DNA from: Hippophae tibetana
Taxonomy: Eukaryota > Streptophyta > Magnoliopsida > Rosales > Elaeagnaceae
NCBI GenBank assembly: GCA_037013495.1
Contig: CM072809.1
Location: 1,612,001-1,676,000 of the forward strand
Direction of reading: 5' to 3'
DNA length: 64,000 nt
Part shown: positions 47,083 through 58,337 of the stretch, piece after piece
How the letters are laid out: every line of letters begins with the position of its first letter
Position numbering within the stretch: position 1 is the stretch's first letter
Notes under the pieces: generated by a model
Database searches by the model: none
What the model was told of the DNA's origin: nothing
What the model saw: the letters and a program-made list of their open reading frames with translations, nothing else
Program-made: the position numbers and the translations under genes

Positions 47083-50000
47083 ATAGTAGACTCAGGTGCC
47101 TCCAATCACATGACAGGTGATCAATCACTTTTCACAACCTACTCACCTTACAACAGACTTCAAACAGTGCGTGTCGCCAATGGTACTCTCACCACAGTGG
47201 TTAAAACATGGACCATTTGCCTCTCAAACAACCTCACTCTCAAATCTGTGTTATTTGTGCCTGGATTTTGTTGCAATCTCATATCAGTTAGTAGATTAAA
47301 TCATGACCTTAACTGTGAAACTAAATTTTTGACTAAATCTTATGTTTTTCAGGACCTGAGCTCGGGGAAAATGTTGGCGGTACTGATTTACGTGAGGGCC
47401 TCTATGTTCTTAATATCAACACTCCTTCAAATCATTCTGTTAGTCATCAATGTCAATTGAGTCATAATCTTAAGTATCATAGTCATACTAATAAGGAAAG
47501 TGAAATCATGATGTGGCATTTTCGTCTAGGTCATCCAAATTTTTCGTATTTGAAACGTTTGTTTCTATCCTTATTCATCAACAAAAATCCCAATTTATTT
47601 CATTGTGAAGTTTGTCAGTTGGCAAAACATACTCGAAACATTTTTTCACCACGCATTCACAAACTAAGTCACCCTTTTTCCCTCATTCACGGTGACATTT
47701 GGGGACCATGTCGCGTTCCCAGTATTACTGGTGCTCGATGGTTCTTACTGTTAGTTGATGATCATACTCGATTATGTTGGACATTTCTTATGAAAGATAA
47801 ATCTGAAACCAAGCACATATTTTCACTTTTTTATGCCATGATCCAAACGCAGTTCAGTGCCAATATTCAAATCCTAAAAATTGATAATGTTAGGGATTTC
47901 TTTAATTCCGATCTTAGTGGATATCTCAAATCATATGGTATTGTCCAACAAAGCTCCTGTGTTGACACACCACAAAAAAACGGTGTAGTCAAACGCAAAA
48001 ACCGTCATATACTTGAGGTTGCCTGAACTTTACTTTTTCAAACCAATGTACCTAAAAAATTTTGGGGTGAAGCCATTCTTATTGCAACACACTTGATCAA
48101 CGAATGCCTTCTCGAGTTCTCAACTTTCATTCACCTTTACAAGTGCTTCAGAGTCAATATTCTACCTCACAACTTGTGTCACCAATTCATTTCAAAGTTT
48201 TTGGTTGCACTGTTTTTGTCCATATTCATTCACAATATCGTGGCAAACTTGATGCCTGTGCCATTAAATGCATCTTCGTTGGTTACTCAGTCAATCAAAA
48301 AGGCTATAAATGTTTCTCTCCCATCACTCGTAAGTTTTACCATTCCATAGACGTTACTTTCTTTGAAGAAACTTCATTCTATTCTAATTCTACAATTCAG
48401 GGGGAGAATCACACTAATGAATTGCAAAATTGGGATTGGTCATCACTCATTGAACTGAATTTATCATCTCATTTATCCTTCACTACCTTGTCTTCTTCCA
48501 ACCTGATACCCATTCCAGATTCTCCTTCAAAAACCAAACCTGATCAATCTCCCATTGTCTATCCTAGACATCTTTTCCTTCCTAATGATGCCATAAAAGT
48601 CTATGGAAGAACGAGAAATCCTGACTTGCCCACACAAAATCAGCAAAGCCAAGAAACTCTCCTGAGTCAGACTGAATTTGAAAGATTACAAGATGAAGTC
48701 CTGAGTCAGACTGAGTCTGAAAGATTACAAGATGAAGCAGAATGTAGTCCAAAACTAAGTTCTGACCCTGAGTTAGATCTTCCTATTGCACAAGGAAAAG
48801 ACGCTCGATCATGCATTCAACATCCTCTTCAAAGTTATATTTCTTACGCAAATATGTCCCCAAAATTTCAAGCATTTGTGACATCCCTAGACAACATCAA
48901 GATTCCTAATTCTGTCAATGAGGCTCTAAAGGTTCCTGAATGGCACAAAGCAACCTTAGAAGAATATACTACACTTGAAAAAAATGGTACATGGATGTTA
49001 ACAGAGCTATCATTTGGAAAGAAGACAATAGGCTGTAAATGGATATTCTCTGTTAAACAAAAGGCAGATGGAAATATCGACAGATATAAAGCTCGACTAG
49101 TGGCTAAAGGGTTCACTCGATCATATGGAATCGATTATCAAGAGACTTTTGCTCCTGTAGCAAAACTTAACACAATTCGTGTCTTATTGTCTATTGCAGT
49201 TAATGAGGATTGGCCACTGCTTCAACTCGATGTCAATAACGCATTCTTAAATGGAGATTTGATCGAAGAAGTTTATATGGATGTGCCTCCTTGCTTTGAG
49301 ACCAAAGATACACAAGGGAATGTATGCAAGTTGAGAAAGGCATTATATGGACTTAAACAGTCACCTAGAGCATGGTTCGGCAAATTCACTAAGGTTCTCA
49401 AACATGATGGATACTCTCAGACACATACAGACTACACTCTATTTGTCAAACACTTCACAGATGGAAGAATCACAGCTTTGATTGTATATGTTGATAATAT
49501 AGTTCTTACAGGAAATAATGTAGGAGAAATGAAGAGACTTAAGATGCTATTATACAAGGAATTTAAGATTAAAGATTTGAGATATTTGAAATATTTCTTA
49601 GGAATAGAGGTGACATGTATTACCAAAGGAATCTCAGTTTCTCAACGCAAATATGTTCTAGATCTCTTGCGTGAGACTAGCATGAGTGGGTGTAAGCTTG
49701 TTGAAACACCCATGGACCCTAACACCAAACTAATGCCTCGAATTGATGAATTGGCAACTGACAAAGGACAATATCAACGTTTGGTAGGTAAGTTAATTTA
49801 TTTGACCCATACACGCCTAAATATAAGTTTTTCAGTCAGTGTTGTTAGTCAGTTTCTTTGCAACTCATCAGTAGATCACTTGGAAACAGTAAACCATATT
49901 CTAAGATATTTGAAGAAGGATCCTAGAAAGGGGCTCATGTTCAAGAAAACAATTAATAGGAGATTGGAAATTTATACTGACATTGATTGGGCTGGATCTC

Positions 50001-50443
50001 CTAGTGACCGAAAATCCACATCTAGATATTGCTCATTTATTTGAAAAAAATTGGTGACATGGCGTAGCAAAAAGCAAGCAGTGGTAGCACGTAATAGTAC
50101 TGAGGTTGAGTTCTGTGCATTGACTTTGGGCATCTGTGAAGGAATTTGGCTAAAACGATTGCTATACGAACTCAAGGTTGAACATTCAGAATCTATTAGA
50201 ATCATGTGTGACAACCAGTCAACAATTGCAATTGCCAAAAATCCAGTCCATCATGATCGAACTAAACATGTGGAAATTGATAGACACTTCATCAGTAAGA
50301 AAATTAAATGCAAGTTGATCTCCTTCAACTATGTTCCATCTAGGCAACAAGTAGCAGATATCTTAACCAAAACTTTGTTTCGACCTAATTTCACAGAGTT
50401 AAATGTAACACTTGGTTTGAAAAACATATATGACCTAGCTTGA
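47083..50443 (+). pseudogene. Mutated copia pol of the intronic element
   Basis: Order: protease VDSGASNHM (47090); a frameshift near 47370; integrase finger WHFRLGHP...CEVCQLAKH (47515-47630); integrase core with HGDIWGP (47690), then KIDNVRDFF where RSDNG is usual, and NGVVKRKNR where NGVAERKNR is usual, so the catalytic Glu is Lys; TGA at 48024; a one-base shift near 48103; reverse transcriptase GCKWIFSVKQKADG, QLDVNNAFLNGDL, GLKQSPRAWF, and YVDNIVLTG where YVDD is expected; RNase H IYTDIDWAGSPSDRKST, then TGA at 50042; final frame with MCDNQSTIAIAKNPVHHDRTKHVEID and QVADILTKTL to the stop at 50441-50443. A 39-bp tandem duplication at 48661-48738 encodes LSQTE(F/S)ERLQDE twice. Not capable of transposition. 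Confidence 0.93.
48661..48738 (+). repeat. 39-bp in-frame tandem duplication in pol
   Basis: CCTGAGTCAGACTGA begins each of two 39-bp units (48661-48699 and 48700-48738). The units keep the frame and differ by very few bases. They sit in the variable linker between integrase and reverse transcriptase. Confidence 0.92.
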
Positions 50444-50450
50444 AGAGGAG

Positions 50451-50713
50451 TGTAAGAAATCAACCCAAGAGTACGGTCAGTTTCCTGATTTTCAGGGTGT
50501 AACCAATCCCTGATTTTAGGAGGGTAGTTTCTTGATTTTCAGGGTGGAACCAACCCTTGTTTTTAGGATGTTAGTTTCTTGATTTTCAGGATGATTTACA
50601 GCTGTATACTAATAACTTTCAGCAGTGTATTAGGCATAACAAATGTATATATAAAGGGATTTGATATTAAGAAATAAGATGAAGTAATTTTCTGTAAAAT
50701 AAAAACAGTTTCA
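50451..50713 (+). repeat. 3' LTR of the intronic copia element
   Basis: Homologous to 46200-46462 over its full length. Preceded by the polypurine stretch TTGAAGAGGAG. Confidence 0.93.
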
Positions 50714-51385
50714 GCTTTCACTTAATGCTTTTATTATTCACTTTAATTACACATTCTTTTATCTAATTTTACATTTGAAGAGCCATTAAATTATGTAGAA
50801 ATCACATTTGTTGCATGTCTCTGAGCACCTTTTTCTCCAATATATTATCAGTGTTGTTGCCATATTTTATATCACCGCATATTTTAAATTAACTATTTGA
50901 TATTTCTGAAGGGAAGTATGTAGAAAATATTGTATTTGCTTTTGACATGTCAAGAAAAGTCACATTTGAATGTCTTTTAGCATTATAACATCCAGCCTCA
51001 AAACTTAAACTTTGACATACTAAAATTTCATGGAAGGCACCATTTTGCTAGTAGTCCCTCTGTAATCTTTATCTTCTTATCCGATCACAACTTTTCAATT
51101 GGTAGTGCATTATGCCCCATCTCTCACCTTTTTTTTGGTTGTAATTTTGGTAGTCTTTAAACAGTTGATTGGTTATGTCATTACAAATAGTCTTGTTTGA
51201 TTTATTTCACTTGCATGGCTAATTTTGAAAATATATTTATGTTAGTTTGATAACCTTCTAATGTTTTATCATTGATTTTGGAAGCTGTCCAGCTAGTATA
51301 ATTAACCCTAGTTTGTTGAAAAACAGAAGACATACTGTACTTTGTGGCTTGCATTTTTTTTTATGATATGATTTTGGCGGTACAG
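50714..51385. other. Pseudogene intron remnant where several CDC27 exons are missing
   Basis: About 670 bp of intron-like, T-rich DNA separate the copia element from the next CDC27 exon. None of the expected middle exons (the serine-rich linker and the first post-linker TPR with GEGYRLSCMY) can be found here on either strand. Confidence 0.7.
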
Positions 51386-51504
51386 GATGCCTTAGATGTC
51401 TGCCTAAAACTTCCACACAAGCACTATCATACGGGCCGGGTTCTTTCCTAGGTAACTTCCTTTTGTAGCTCTGGACTGGATTCATGTTTACCTGTTTTGC
51501 TGAT

Positions 51505-51560
51505 ACATATATATATATATACATACACACACACATACATACATATTTTTTTTAATTTTA
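51505..51560. repeat. (TA)n/(CA)n compound microsatellite
   Basis: ATACATATATATATATATAC followed by ATACACACACACATACATAC in a CDC27-pseudogene intron. Confidence 0.9.
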
Positions 51561-53510
51561 ATGTTTACCCTGATATGGTGCATAAACATGTAAATTAGTC
51601 ATATAGAGTCAAGTATATGCAGGACCATCTCATTTGCTGCTGTTAGTCTTCCCTATTTTAATGATGTCACCTTAGATATTTCAGTTGCACCAATCTAATT
51701 GATTGATGACATTCAGGAACTCTTATGAAGATTACTTTTCACACGGACAAAAAGTAGTTGTGATGCGAAATTTCTTTCAACTAATTTATTCTCCCTTTTG
51801 CATTTTATCTATTTTTTGTTTTGTATCTCCCTGGTATTGGTCTTAGATTCCCTTGTTTGATTACTGTATTTAAAGTCTTTTGGATCTGAATGTAACTAAT
51901 TGGGTCTACAGGTTCGAAAAGCATATTTTGAGTTGGTAGACTATTTCGAAGCTGATCGGGCTCTAAGTCTTGCCCATCAGGCATCACCTTATAGTCTCAA
52001 AGGGATGAATGTGTATTCTACAGTTCTTTACGTGAGTTTTGTTTTATGATAAAAAATGCATTGTTCTTCCCCTGGTTGGTGAAAAAGACAGTGGTTTTCA
52101 CAGGGTACCATTGTCAAAACTGCATGCTTGGTGCCAACTCTACTGTCAACAATGTTAAAGCTTTCTTTTCTTTTCTTCTTTCTTTTTCTTTTTTGTTCTC
52201 TGAAAAATCTGTTTATATCAAATGCTGACAAATGACGTTTTAATCCCTTGTATAGACACAGATAATTTGACATGTATCTATGTTTAATAACCTTTTGTTA
52301 TTTGTATATCACTTAATGCCTCCACTGAAAGTTATTGTGACATCTTTTGCAGCATTTAAAGGAAGACATGAAGTTAAGTTACCTAGCTCAAGAATTCATA
52401 TCAACTGACGGCTTGGCTCCTCAATCCTGGTAGCTTCATTATAATTAGTAATAATGCAGTGCGTTTCACTTCCATTTTTCTTTGAAGTAACTTCGATTTT
52501 TTCCCTTTTAGCTTGTGTGTCAATTTGTTCTCTCTTAGTTTTTTTACCTGCTAATGCTTGTCCTTCATTCCTGCTAGCTAACTCCCGTAATTAGGATTCA
52601 AAATGAAGGAATGGTCGAGATTCTTCTTCTGCATAAATGATAGTAGTTGCCATCTTCTTTGTAGGTGTGCCATGGGAAACTGCTATAGCTTGCAGAAAGA
52701 CCATGAAGCTGCTCTTATAATATTTCAGTGAGCTGTGCAACTTGAATCTAGATTCGCATATGCACATACCCTTTGTGGTCACGAGTATGCCACATTATTT
52801 ACTTTTTTTTCTTTTTCCTCCCATTTTATCACATGTAAATGCTTTATTTTATTCCTTTTTGTTTTCTTCTGGTCTTTGTGTCCTTACCACTTGCAGATAT
52901 GTGTTGCTGGACGATTTTGAGAGTGGAATTAAATGCTACCAGAAAGCTCTTCGTGTTGATGCAAAGACATTATAATGCCTGGTATGGGCTTGGGATGATA
53001 GATCTTCGTCAAGAGAAGTTTGATTTTGCAGAACATCATTTTCGTATAGCTCTTCGTCTGCTATCATGTCTTTTCTTGGTACAGCTGCAAATGCATTGAA
53101 GGTTAGGATGCTCTCTTTGTTGATTTTATTCTGGCTTGTTTTGTTATTGAAAGATGGTGATAGATGTTCCTAACTTATGACAGAGAAGTGCCGAGGGATT
53201 GGTGATGATGGAGAAGGCAATCTTATCTGATAAGAAGAATCCTCTCCCTATGTTTCAGAAAGCTAGTATACTTGTGAGCTTGGAAAAATTCGACAAAGCA
53301 TTAGAAGTCCTATTGGAGCTTAAATATTGCCCCTAGTTAAAGCAGTGTTTATGTCTTGATGGGTAAGATCTATAAAAGGCATAACATGCTTGAGAAATCT
53401 ATGCTTCATTTTGGACTCACATTGGATTTGAAACCTTGTGCAGCTGATGTTGCTACCATCAAGGTAATCAGCACGTCTAGTATCTAATGTTATTTGGCTA
53501 TATACTTAGA

Positions 53511-53725
53511 TCATGTTTGTTTGACAATAATAGGAACGGTAATTAGAATGATTTAGGATTTTTGTGTTTGGGTTGACAGTTAATTTATAATGGAATATAA
53601 AGCATACCAACAGTAATGCTAATTTATTTTGCACTTTTTAAGAATACTTTGGAATATTCTATTTGCTTTGTATATTTTTATAATTATAAATTATACTTTT
53701 GATTCTACTATTCAAACAAACATGA
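53511..53725. mobile_element. Short MITE in the penultimate CDC27-pseudogene intron
   Basis: TCATGTTTGTTTGACAATA at 53511 is inverted as CTATTCAAACAAACATGA ending 53725, giving a 215-bp element with about 14-bp terminal inverted repeats and no coding capacity. Immediately right, 53797-53844 holds a 24-bp tandem duplication (TTCTAAGAATCAAAYATGAACTTA) that again ends in the same CAAACATGAA word, so a second, partial copy may abut it. Confidence 0.6.
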
Positions 53726-54142
53726 ACATGTTAATAATAATATTATTTCAATTAATTCAATTTTTATTATCATTCTCATTTTTATTACATTTATGTTCTA
53801 AGAATCAAATATGAACTTATTCTAAGAATCAAACATGAACTTATGTGCTGCTGTAAACTTATATTCCCATAAGCCTTTGTTATATAACATGACCCTATTT
53901 GATTAACGTTTCATTGGAATGCTAAATAGAAACTGTTCTCTTCAAGTTAATCAAATCTTAGCACTTCTCTGCACTTATTTCTAGTCTCTCTGTGTTGTTT
54001 TCAAACTGTCTTTCTGGCTGTGAGTTCATGTAGTTGCTTTGCAAATACTTTGTGAATACTGTACCTGTTTGTGATGTCTTGATTCTAATAGGCTGCTATG
54101 GAGAAGTTACATGTACCAGATGAAATGGACGACAATTTGTAG

Positions 54143-55490
54143 CCTTTATGCTTTATAATTGCAGTAAAAGAAAATATGTACATGATATGGCTCAGAAACA
54201 AAACTGCTTGGCCTCCTTTTGCGCTCGACAAAGGATTTAATGACCTGACTCGATACTAGAGGCTTTATTGAAAAGTACAGGCAACTGTTTCTGATTGGCT
54301 GAAGCCGCAGAATTGACCTGGGTTTCTTCAGACAATTTATATGCTAACAGAGGACTTTTATTGTTACTAATAATCAGAATGTTCTGAGAAGATACACATG
54401 TAAATGAAAGAGTTATTTTAATTCATAAAATTTACCTATTAGACCATTTGAAATTAATCATGGAATATATTAATTTGATAAAGGAATGTGTATTTTTTTT
54501 TTGCACATTATTTTTATCCATAATATTTAATTATGTATTCTTATTGAATATTTGAGTTTCCTTTTCATGTCACAAAAAGTTACATTGTAAAAAATAATTA
54601 AATGCAACAATATACGGAAACATCATGACAGAGTACTTTACAACGAATATGAAAAATTCTTGGTGTGTTTTTGATGTAGTGATTTAAAAATGATAAATAA
54701 GAGCTTGAAATGTTAAGTTTAAATGGAAAAAACAAAATATCAATTGGATATGATAAAACGTTACAATAATCTTTGATTTTCGTTGTGAAAATGTGAAATA
54801 AATAAATTAAAATGTGATTTATCATGTTCCATGAAAAAGGGAGGAGAAACAAAAAGACGAACTATAATCAATCATATTTTACATTAAATTTCTCAAGTGG
54901 CACCGGCCTTCTGATTGGATCCCATTAATTTTAAAACTTTAGTCCATTGTGATAAGGCGCAACTAACATAACACGGAATATAGCTATATTTGCCTTTTCG
55001 ACCTCTTAAGCCCATACATACCTGAATCAGTCTTTCCCACTGGTTTAAAAAAAAAAAAGTTATTTAATTACGTTACATAATTTTATTTATATATATAATT
55101 TTAATTTTTAATTATATTTAAAAAATATTTATTTATTTTTTATATAATTTTAATAAATAAATATTTTTAATTTTATACAAAAATAAATATATATATTTTT
55201 TATCTAAGGAAATCACGTCAAATCTCAAGCTACAAAATTATGTAGTTCATTTTATGTATCAAATTTCAATATATCATTTATGATTATCATAATCCTCAAA
55301 AAATGAAAATAAAATCTCTCCAAGCCTTTTGTTCAGAGAACTCAGATCCTTTACAACTTAAACGACAAGTTCTTGCATTTGCGCTACTCCGATCTCAACG
55401 GCATCGTCTGAAAATGTTGCTCATTGACTCATTGTAGCTCTCTTTTTCAGCATACAGAACACAGATTCTGCGGATCTCAATTCGGTTTAT
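54143..55490. other. Intergenic between the CDC27 and golgin-like pseudogenes
   Basis: AT-rich. The CDC27 3' flank runs to about 54420. The final 200 bases before 55494 are more GC-balanced and resemble a gene leader (CTCATTGTAGCTCTCTTTTTCAG). No intact gene. Confidence 0.6.
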
Positions 55491-55493
55491 TCA

Positions 55494-57472
55494 ATGGATT
55501 CGTGGATGAGAAAAGCCGAAGGTGTAGATAATCTTGCCTCTCTTTTGTTAATTCTTGTTTTTCTTGATTCGATTCTTTTGCGCATTTTGGGTTTAATATA
55601 TGTTTTTAAGTTTGATCCTAAGCTTTTCTATGATTACACCATGATATACGTCATTGTAGAATCAAAATGCCATTTCGACCATGAATTTCTTGGATATATT
55701 ATAAATGCTATCAATAATAGCTCACAACATGTTGCTTGGCTTTCATCGGAATCGTTAAATTGAATGCATTTTGGGGTGGTGGGCTCAGATTAGTGAAGCG
55801 ATCACCTGCATCCAAACAATATGGTTTGAAATGTGCAAAAACATGTTATTGCAAGCACCGGCTTTATTGAACGAGTTTGACTCTATACATATACCAAGTC
55901 GATTGGGCGATTTAAGACCATTATATCACAACGCACACACCAAACCTTTGCTGCTCAGCATAACTGTTATGTCAAACAGAAGAATGTTGTAATGCTGGGT
56001 AGTCTATCTTAAATGCACCATCTAGCTATGTATAGATGTATGTAGTACTGGGCAAATAATACTCAATGGTTGAGATTAGTTAATTGACGTGAATCTGAAT
56101 CTATGAATGTAAAAATGTTACATATGGTGTAACATAGAATAACCCTGTATTGCTAGACTGATCATCTAATTGGTTATGCTGCATTAATGGTTTTTCCATG
56201 AACATAAGTATGTGGCACCAGTTTTCAGTCATTCTAGGTTGATCATATGTTCCTCCTAAAAAAGGTCTCCCTTTTATTTCATCAAATTCACATCCAAATT
56301 GGGTTGCATTTATATGGTATGATTATAATAACGAAAAGAACTTCCTATGGAAATGGTAGAATTTGATCACTGCATCTGACGGATTGCTGCAGATAAATTT
56401 TCATGTTAAAAATATGAAATATCTATTTTATTGTCAAATATAATAAAGCATTCTGTTTTTTTTAGAAAAATAATTATTTTAATAATGTATTTTTATGACG
56501 AAAAAATAATAATTAAATGATATTATTTAAATTTTAATGAATATAGGGATATTAAAGTAAATTTCATTCTATTCTAGTTTTAAAACAAGTAGTGTAATTC
56601 TAATTCATTCTTTGATTTTAGTAGTCAAATCAAACAAAACTGTTTCTTTTTCGTTCCATTTCATTTTTATTCCGATTTTATTCAATGAACCAAACGTCAC
56701 CTAAGTGATTTGTCAATTTCGGTGGAGTTTAGTAAAAATATTTATTTTAGTGAAGCTGAAAATAACTTTCATTTGGTAAGAAATTGAAACTCTAAAAATT
56801 TATGGTTAGCCGGAATCATGTTTTTTTTTCTTTTTCTAATGGGTAATTCCAGACATGGTAGCTAGTGTTGTTTTTACAAGTGATGAAATGGCTGGTATTG
56901 TAGTGTTATCAAGTTAAATAATGCTCTGTCCTCACTTTATTTACATCATTTGTTACTGATTATTATTTCTATTTTTCCTTCTGGATGATATAGCTAGTTA
57001 CGGGAAAGGCTCTCAAGCCGAGAGAACTCAGTCAAACACAAAGGTATTTTCCCCCTTTGGCAGTTTGTCTCTAGCATAAGGAATAATTCTACTTCCATTC
57101 ACAGGAACATGTGACAGTATGATTAGTAACTATGTATAGAATATGAACATTGTCTTCTCATCTCGCATGTTGGGTTTCTATATAGGCAGGAAAGATAGCA
57201 GTTGGGGATGAGATTCCTAATCCAAGTCCTACACAAAAGCAGAGTCTCACAAGCAAAATATAAACCCTGTAAAAGATGGGGATGCTCTACTAAATGAGAA
57301 TGACGTTGATTCTTCTGGTAAATCTATGGTCCAGAGAAGCAATGAAAAACAACCCAACCTTGATGATGATTCCCCAGAATTAGGTGTTCCTGTAACAGAG
57401 ACCTCAGCCAATGGTGCAAATAGAAGTGATGCTGACCATTTGAAAATTCCGGCATCTGTTATTGATTGGTGA
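55494..57472 (+). pseudogene. Truncated golgin-like pseudogene (golgin candidate 1-like)
   Basis: Exon-like pieces: 55494-55521 (MDSWMRKAE then a GT donor), 56994-57043 (YGKGSQAERTQSNTK), and about 57186-57472 (GKIAVGDEIPNPSPTQKQSL; then, after a one-base frame change near 57257, VKDGDALLNENDVDSSGKSM and PELGVPVTETSANGAN, ending IPASVIDW and TGA). The short MxSWL-KAAE start, the GKGSQ-K lysine-rich block and a long hydrophilic N-terminal region resemble plant golgin candidate 1, a coiled-coil Golgi tethering protein. The second exon expected of that family (a VVDRRAK-type segment) is not found, the frame is shifted, and everything after IDW, including the coiled coil, is absent where an antisense copia fragment begins. 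The identification is from memory and moderate. Intronic 55771-55992 contains an open frame that I do not recognise. Confidence 0.55.
56462..56701. mobile_element. Truncated Tourist-like element (right half)
   Basis: The segment from TTAGAAAAATAATTATTTTA to AATGAACCAAACGTCACC parallels the right third of the element at 208-1358. It shares GACGAAAAAATA, AATTAAATGA.ATTATTT, GGGATATTAA and the CAAACAAAACTGTTTC and GAACCAAACG end. TAA follows at 56702-56704. No left terminus or telomere-like array is present. Confidence 0.65.
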
Positions 57473-57890
57473 ATCCTCCTTGTAAACTTCAAATGTTTGT
57501 TTGAAGTATCTCAAAACTCTACAATATGCATTCCAGTGACATTGAAGTGGGCTTTGTGTATAATGACTCAATACAATAACAACAAATGTGATATTTGGTC
57601 TCATAACCGTAAAATAAATTTTACCAATTAAACTTTTATTATATCTTCTTATATCTTAAACACAAAACTGGATACATTATCGTGTGAAACATTAGGATCC
57701 ATAGGAGAATCAATGGGCTTATAACCTAACATACCAACATCAGTCAACGGCAACAAGTCATGTATATTTTTTTGTTTAGACCAAACTACACCTTTTTTAC
57801 TCCTAATTACCTTAATGCTTAAGAAATATCTCAATTCTCTCAAATTCTTTATTTGGACATTCTGGTTCAAATGTGCCTTCATTTATTCGA
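57473..57890 (-). pseudogene. Antisense copia reverse-transcriptase fragment
   Basis: Minus-strand frames spell the end of a copia reverse transcriptase. They read IKNLRELRYFLSIKVIRSKKG, then MLGYKPIDSPMDPN (57700-57880), then LIGKIYF and RPNITFVVIVLSHYTQSP with WNAYCRVLRYFKQ (57480-57640). These correspond to the KDLGELKYFLGIEV, PMDPN and RPDITFAV blocks of intact elements. There is no LTR or other domain, so it is a fragment. It begins exactly where golgin similarity stops. Confidence 0.85.
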
Positions 57891-58337
57891 TACATATTAT
57901 ATCAATTTCGGTGAGAATATTTCAAATCATAGAAAGATCCAAAATTATAAATTATATATGATTTATGAATATTAATAAATAGAAAGATACTATAGAGAAC
58001 TTTTTCGAGGAAGAAACTCTCTCTTCAACGAAAAGAAGCTCACAATCAAAGAAGATAAGAAGAAAAATAAAAGAAGGGGAAAAGAAGAAAAGAAAAAAAA
58101 ATTGGAGAGAAAATCCTGTCACCAACTTTTCTATTAAGAAAGCAAGCAATATCAACTTACTAAAAAGAATGTTAAAGGCACTCTTTCACGCACAATAAGT
58201 GTATAAATGAGTGCTCAAATAATAAACATTTCCTTTAAACAAGTGGGAAACGATCTTTCTTTTTTTCAATCCCAACTTTCTCAAGCACATCAAACAAAAA
58301 AAGAACAAACTTTCTCAAGCAGAGTCCACAGTCGGCA
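57891..58337 (+). promoter_or_regulatory. Upstream region of the RDR gene
   Basis: The likely promoter and leader of the gene starting at 58338. A purine-rich tract (many GAAGAAAAG units) lies at 58030-58110. TGTATAAATGAG near 58199-58210 is a candidate TATA element. Assignment rests on position. Confidence 0.4.

Larger units (their letters stand above)
46200..50713 (+). mobile_element. Copia element inserted in a CDC27-pseudogene intron, carrying a nucleoporin-like segment
   Basis: Two LTRs of 263 bp (46200-46462 and 50451-50713) start TGTA and end TTTCA/CTTCA, and by eye differ at about 20 positions, mostly transitions. A primer-binding site TGGTATCAGAGCTTTA follows the first LTR (46463), and a polypurine stretch TTGAAGAGGAG precedes the second. 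Flanks are GTTTT (46195-46199) and GCTTT (50714-50718), a probable 5-bp target duplication with one mutation. Between them lies a nucleoporin-like frame and a mutated pol. The LTR divergence and the pol lesions indicate an old, immobile copy. Its orientation matches the pseudogene. Confidence 0.95.
42813..54142 (+). pseudogene. CDC27/APC3 (HOBBIT-type) unprocessed pseudogene
   Basis: CDC27 is a TPR scaffold subunit of the anaphase-promoting complex, the nuclear ubiquitin ligase that drives mitotic exit. Exons with GT/AG borders: 42813-42915 (FMYRNAIFMCERLCAEFPSE), 43377-43449, 43626-43735 (QMAQSCYLFALSCFQMD), 44018-44064, 44749-44846, 45296-45605, 45979-46134, 51386-51451, 51912-52031, 52353-52429, 52665-52784, 52897-53101, 53184-53463, 54092-54142 (EKLHVPDEMDDNL, stop). 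Retained introns show a genomic duplicate, not a processed copy. Lesions: frameshift in exon 1; TAG at 44039-44041; frameshift near 45460; exons between 46134 and 51386 absent (the RRSTR to GEGYRLSCMY part); TAG closing the exon at 51449-51451; TGA near 52729; one-base insertion near 52967; deletion near 53055; stop and shift near 53335. A copia element sits in the intron after 46134. Confidence 0.93.

Noticed and set aside
55771..55992. Open frame in the golgin-like pseudogene intron (GWWAQISEAITCIQ...)
   Set aside because: I could not relate it to golgin or any other family; kept only as a remark in that feature.
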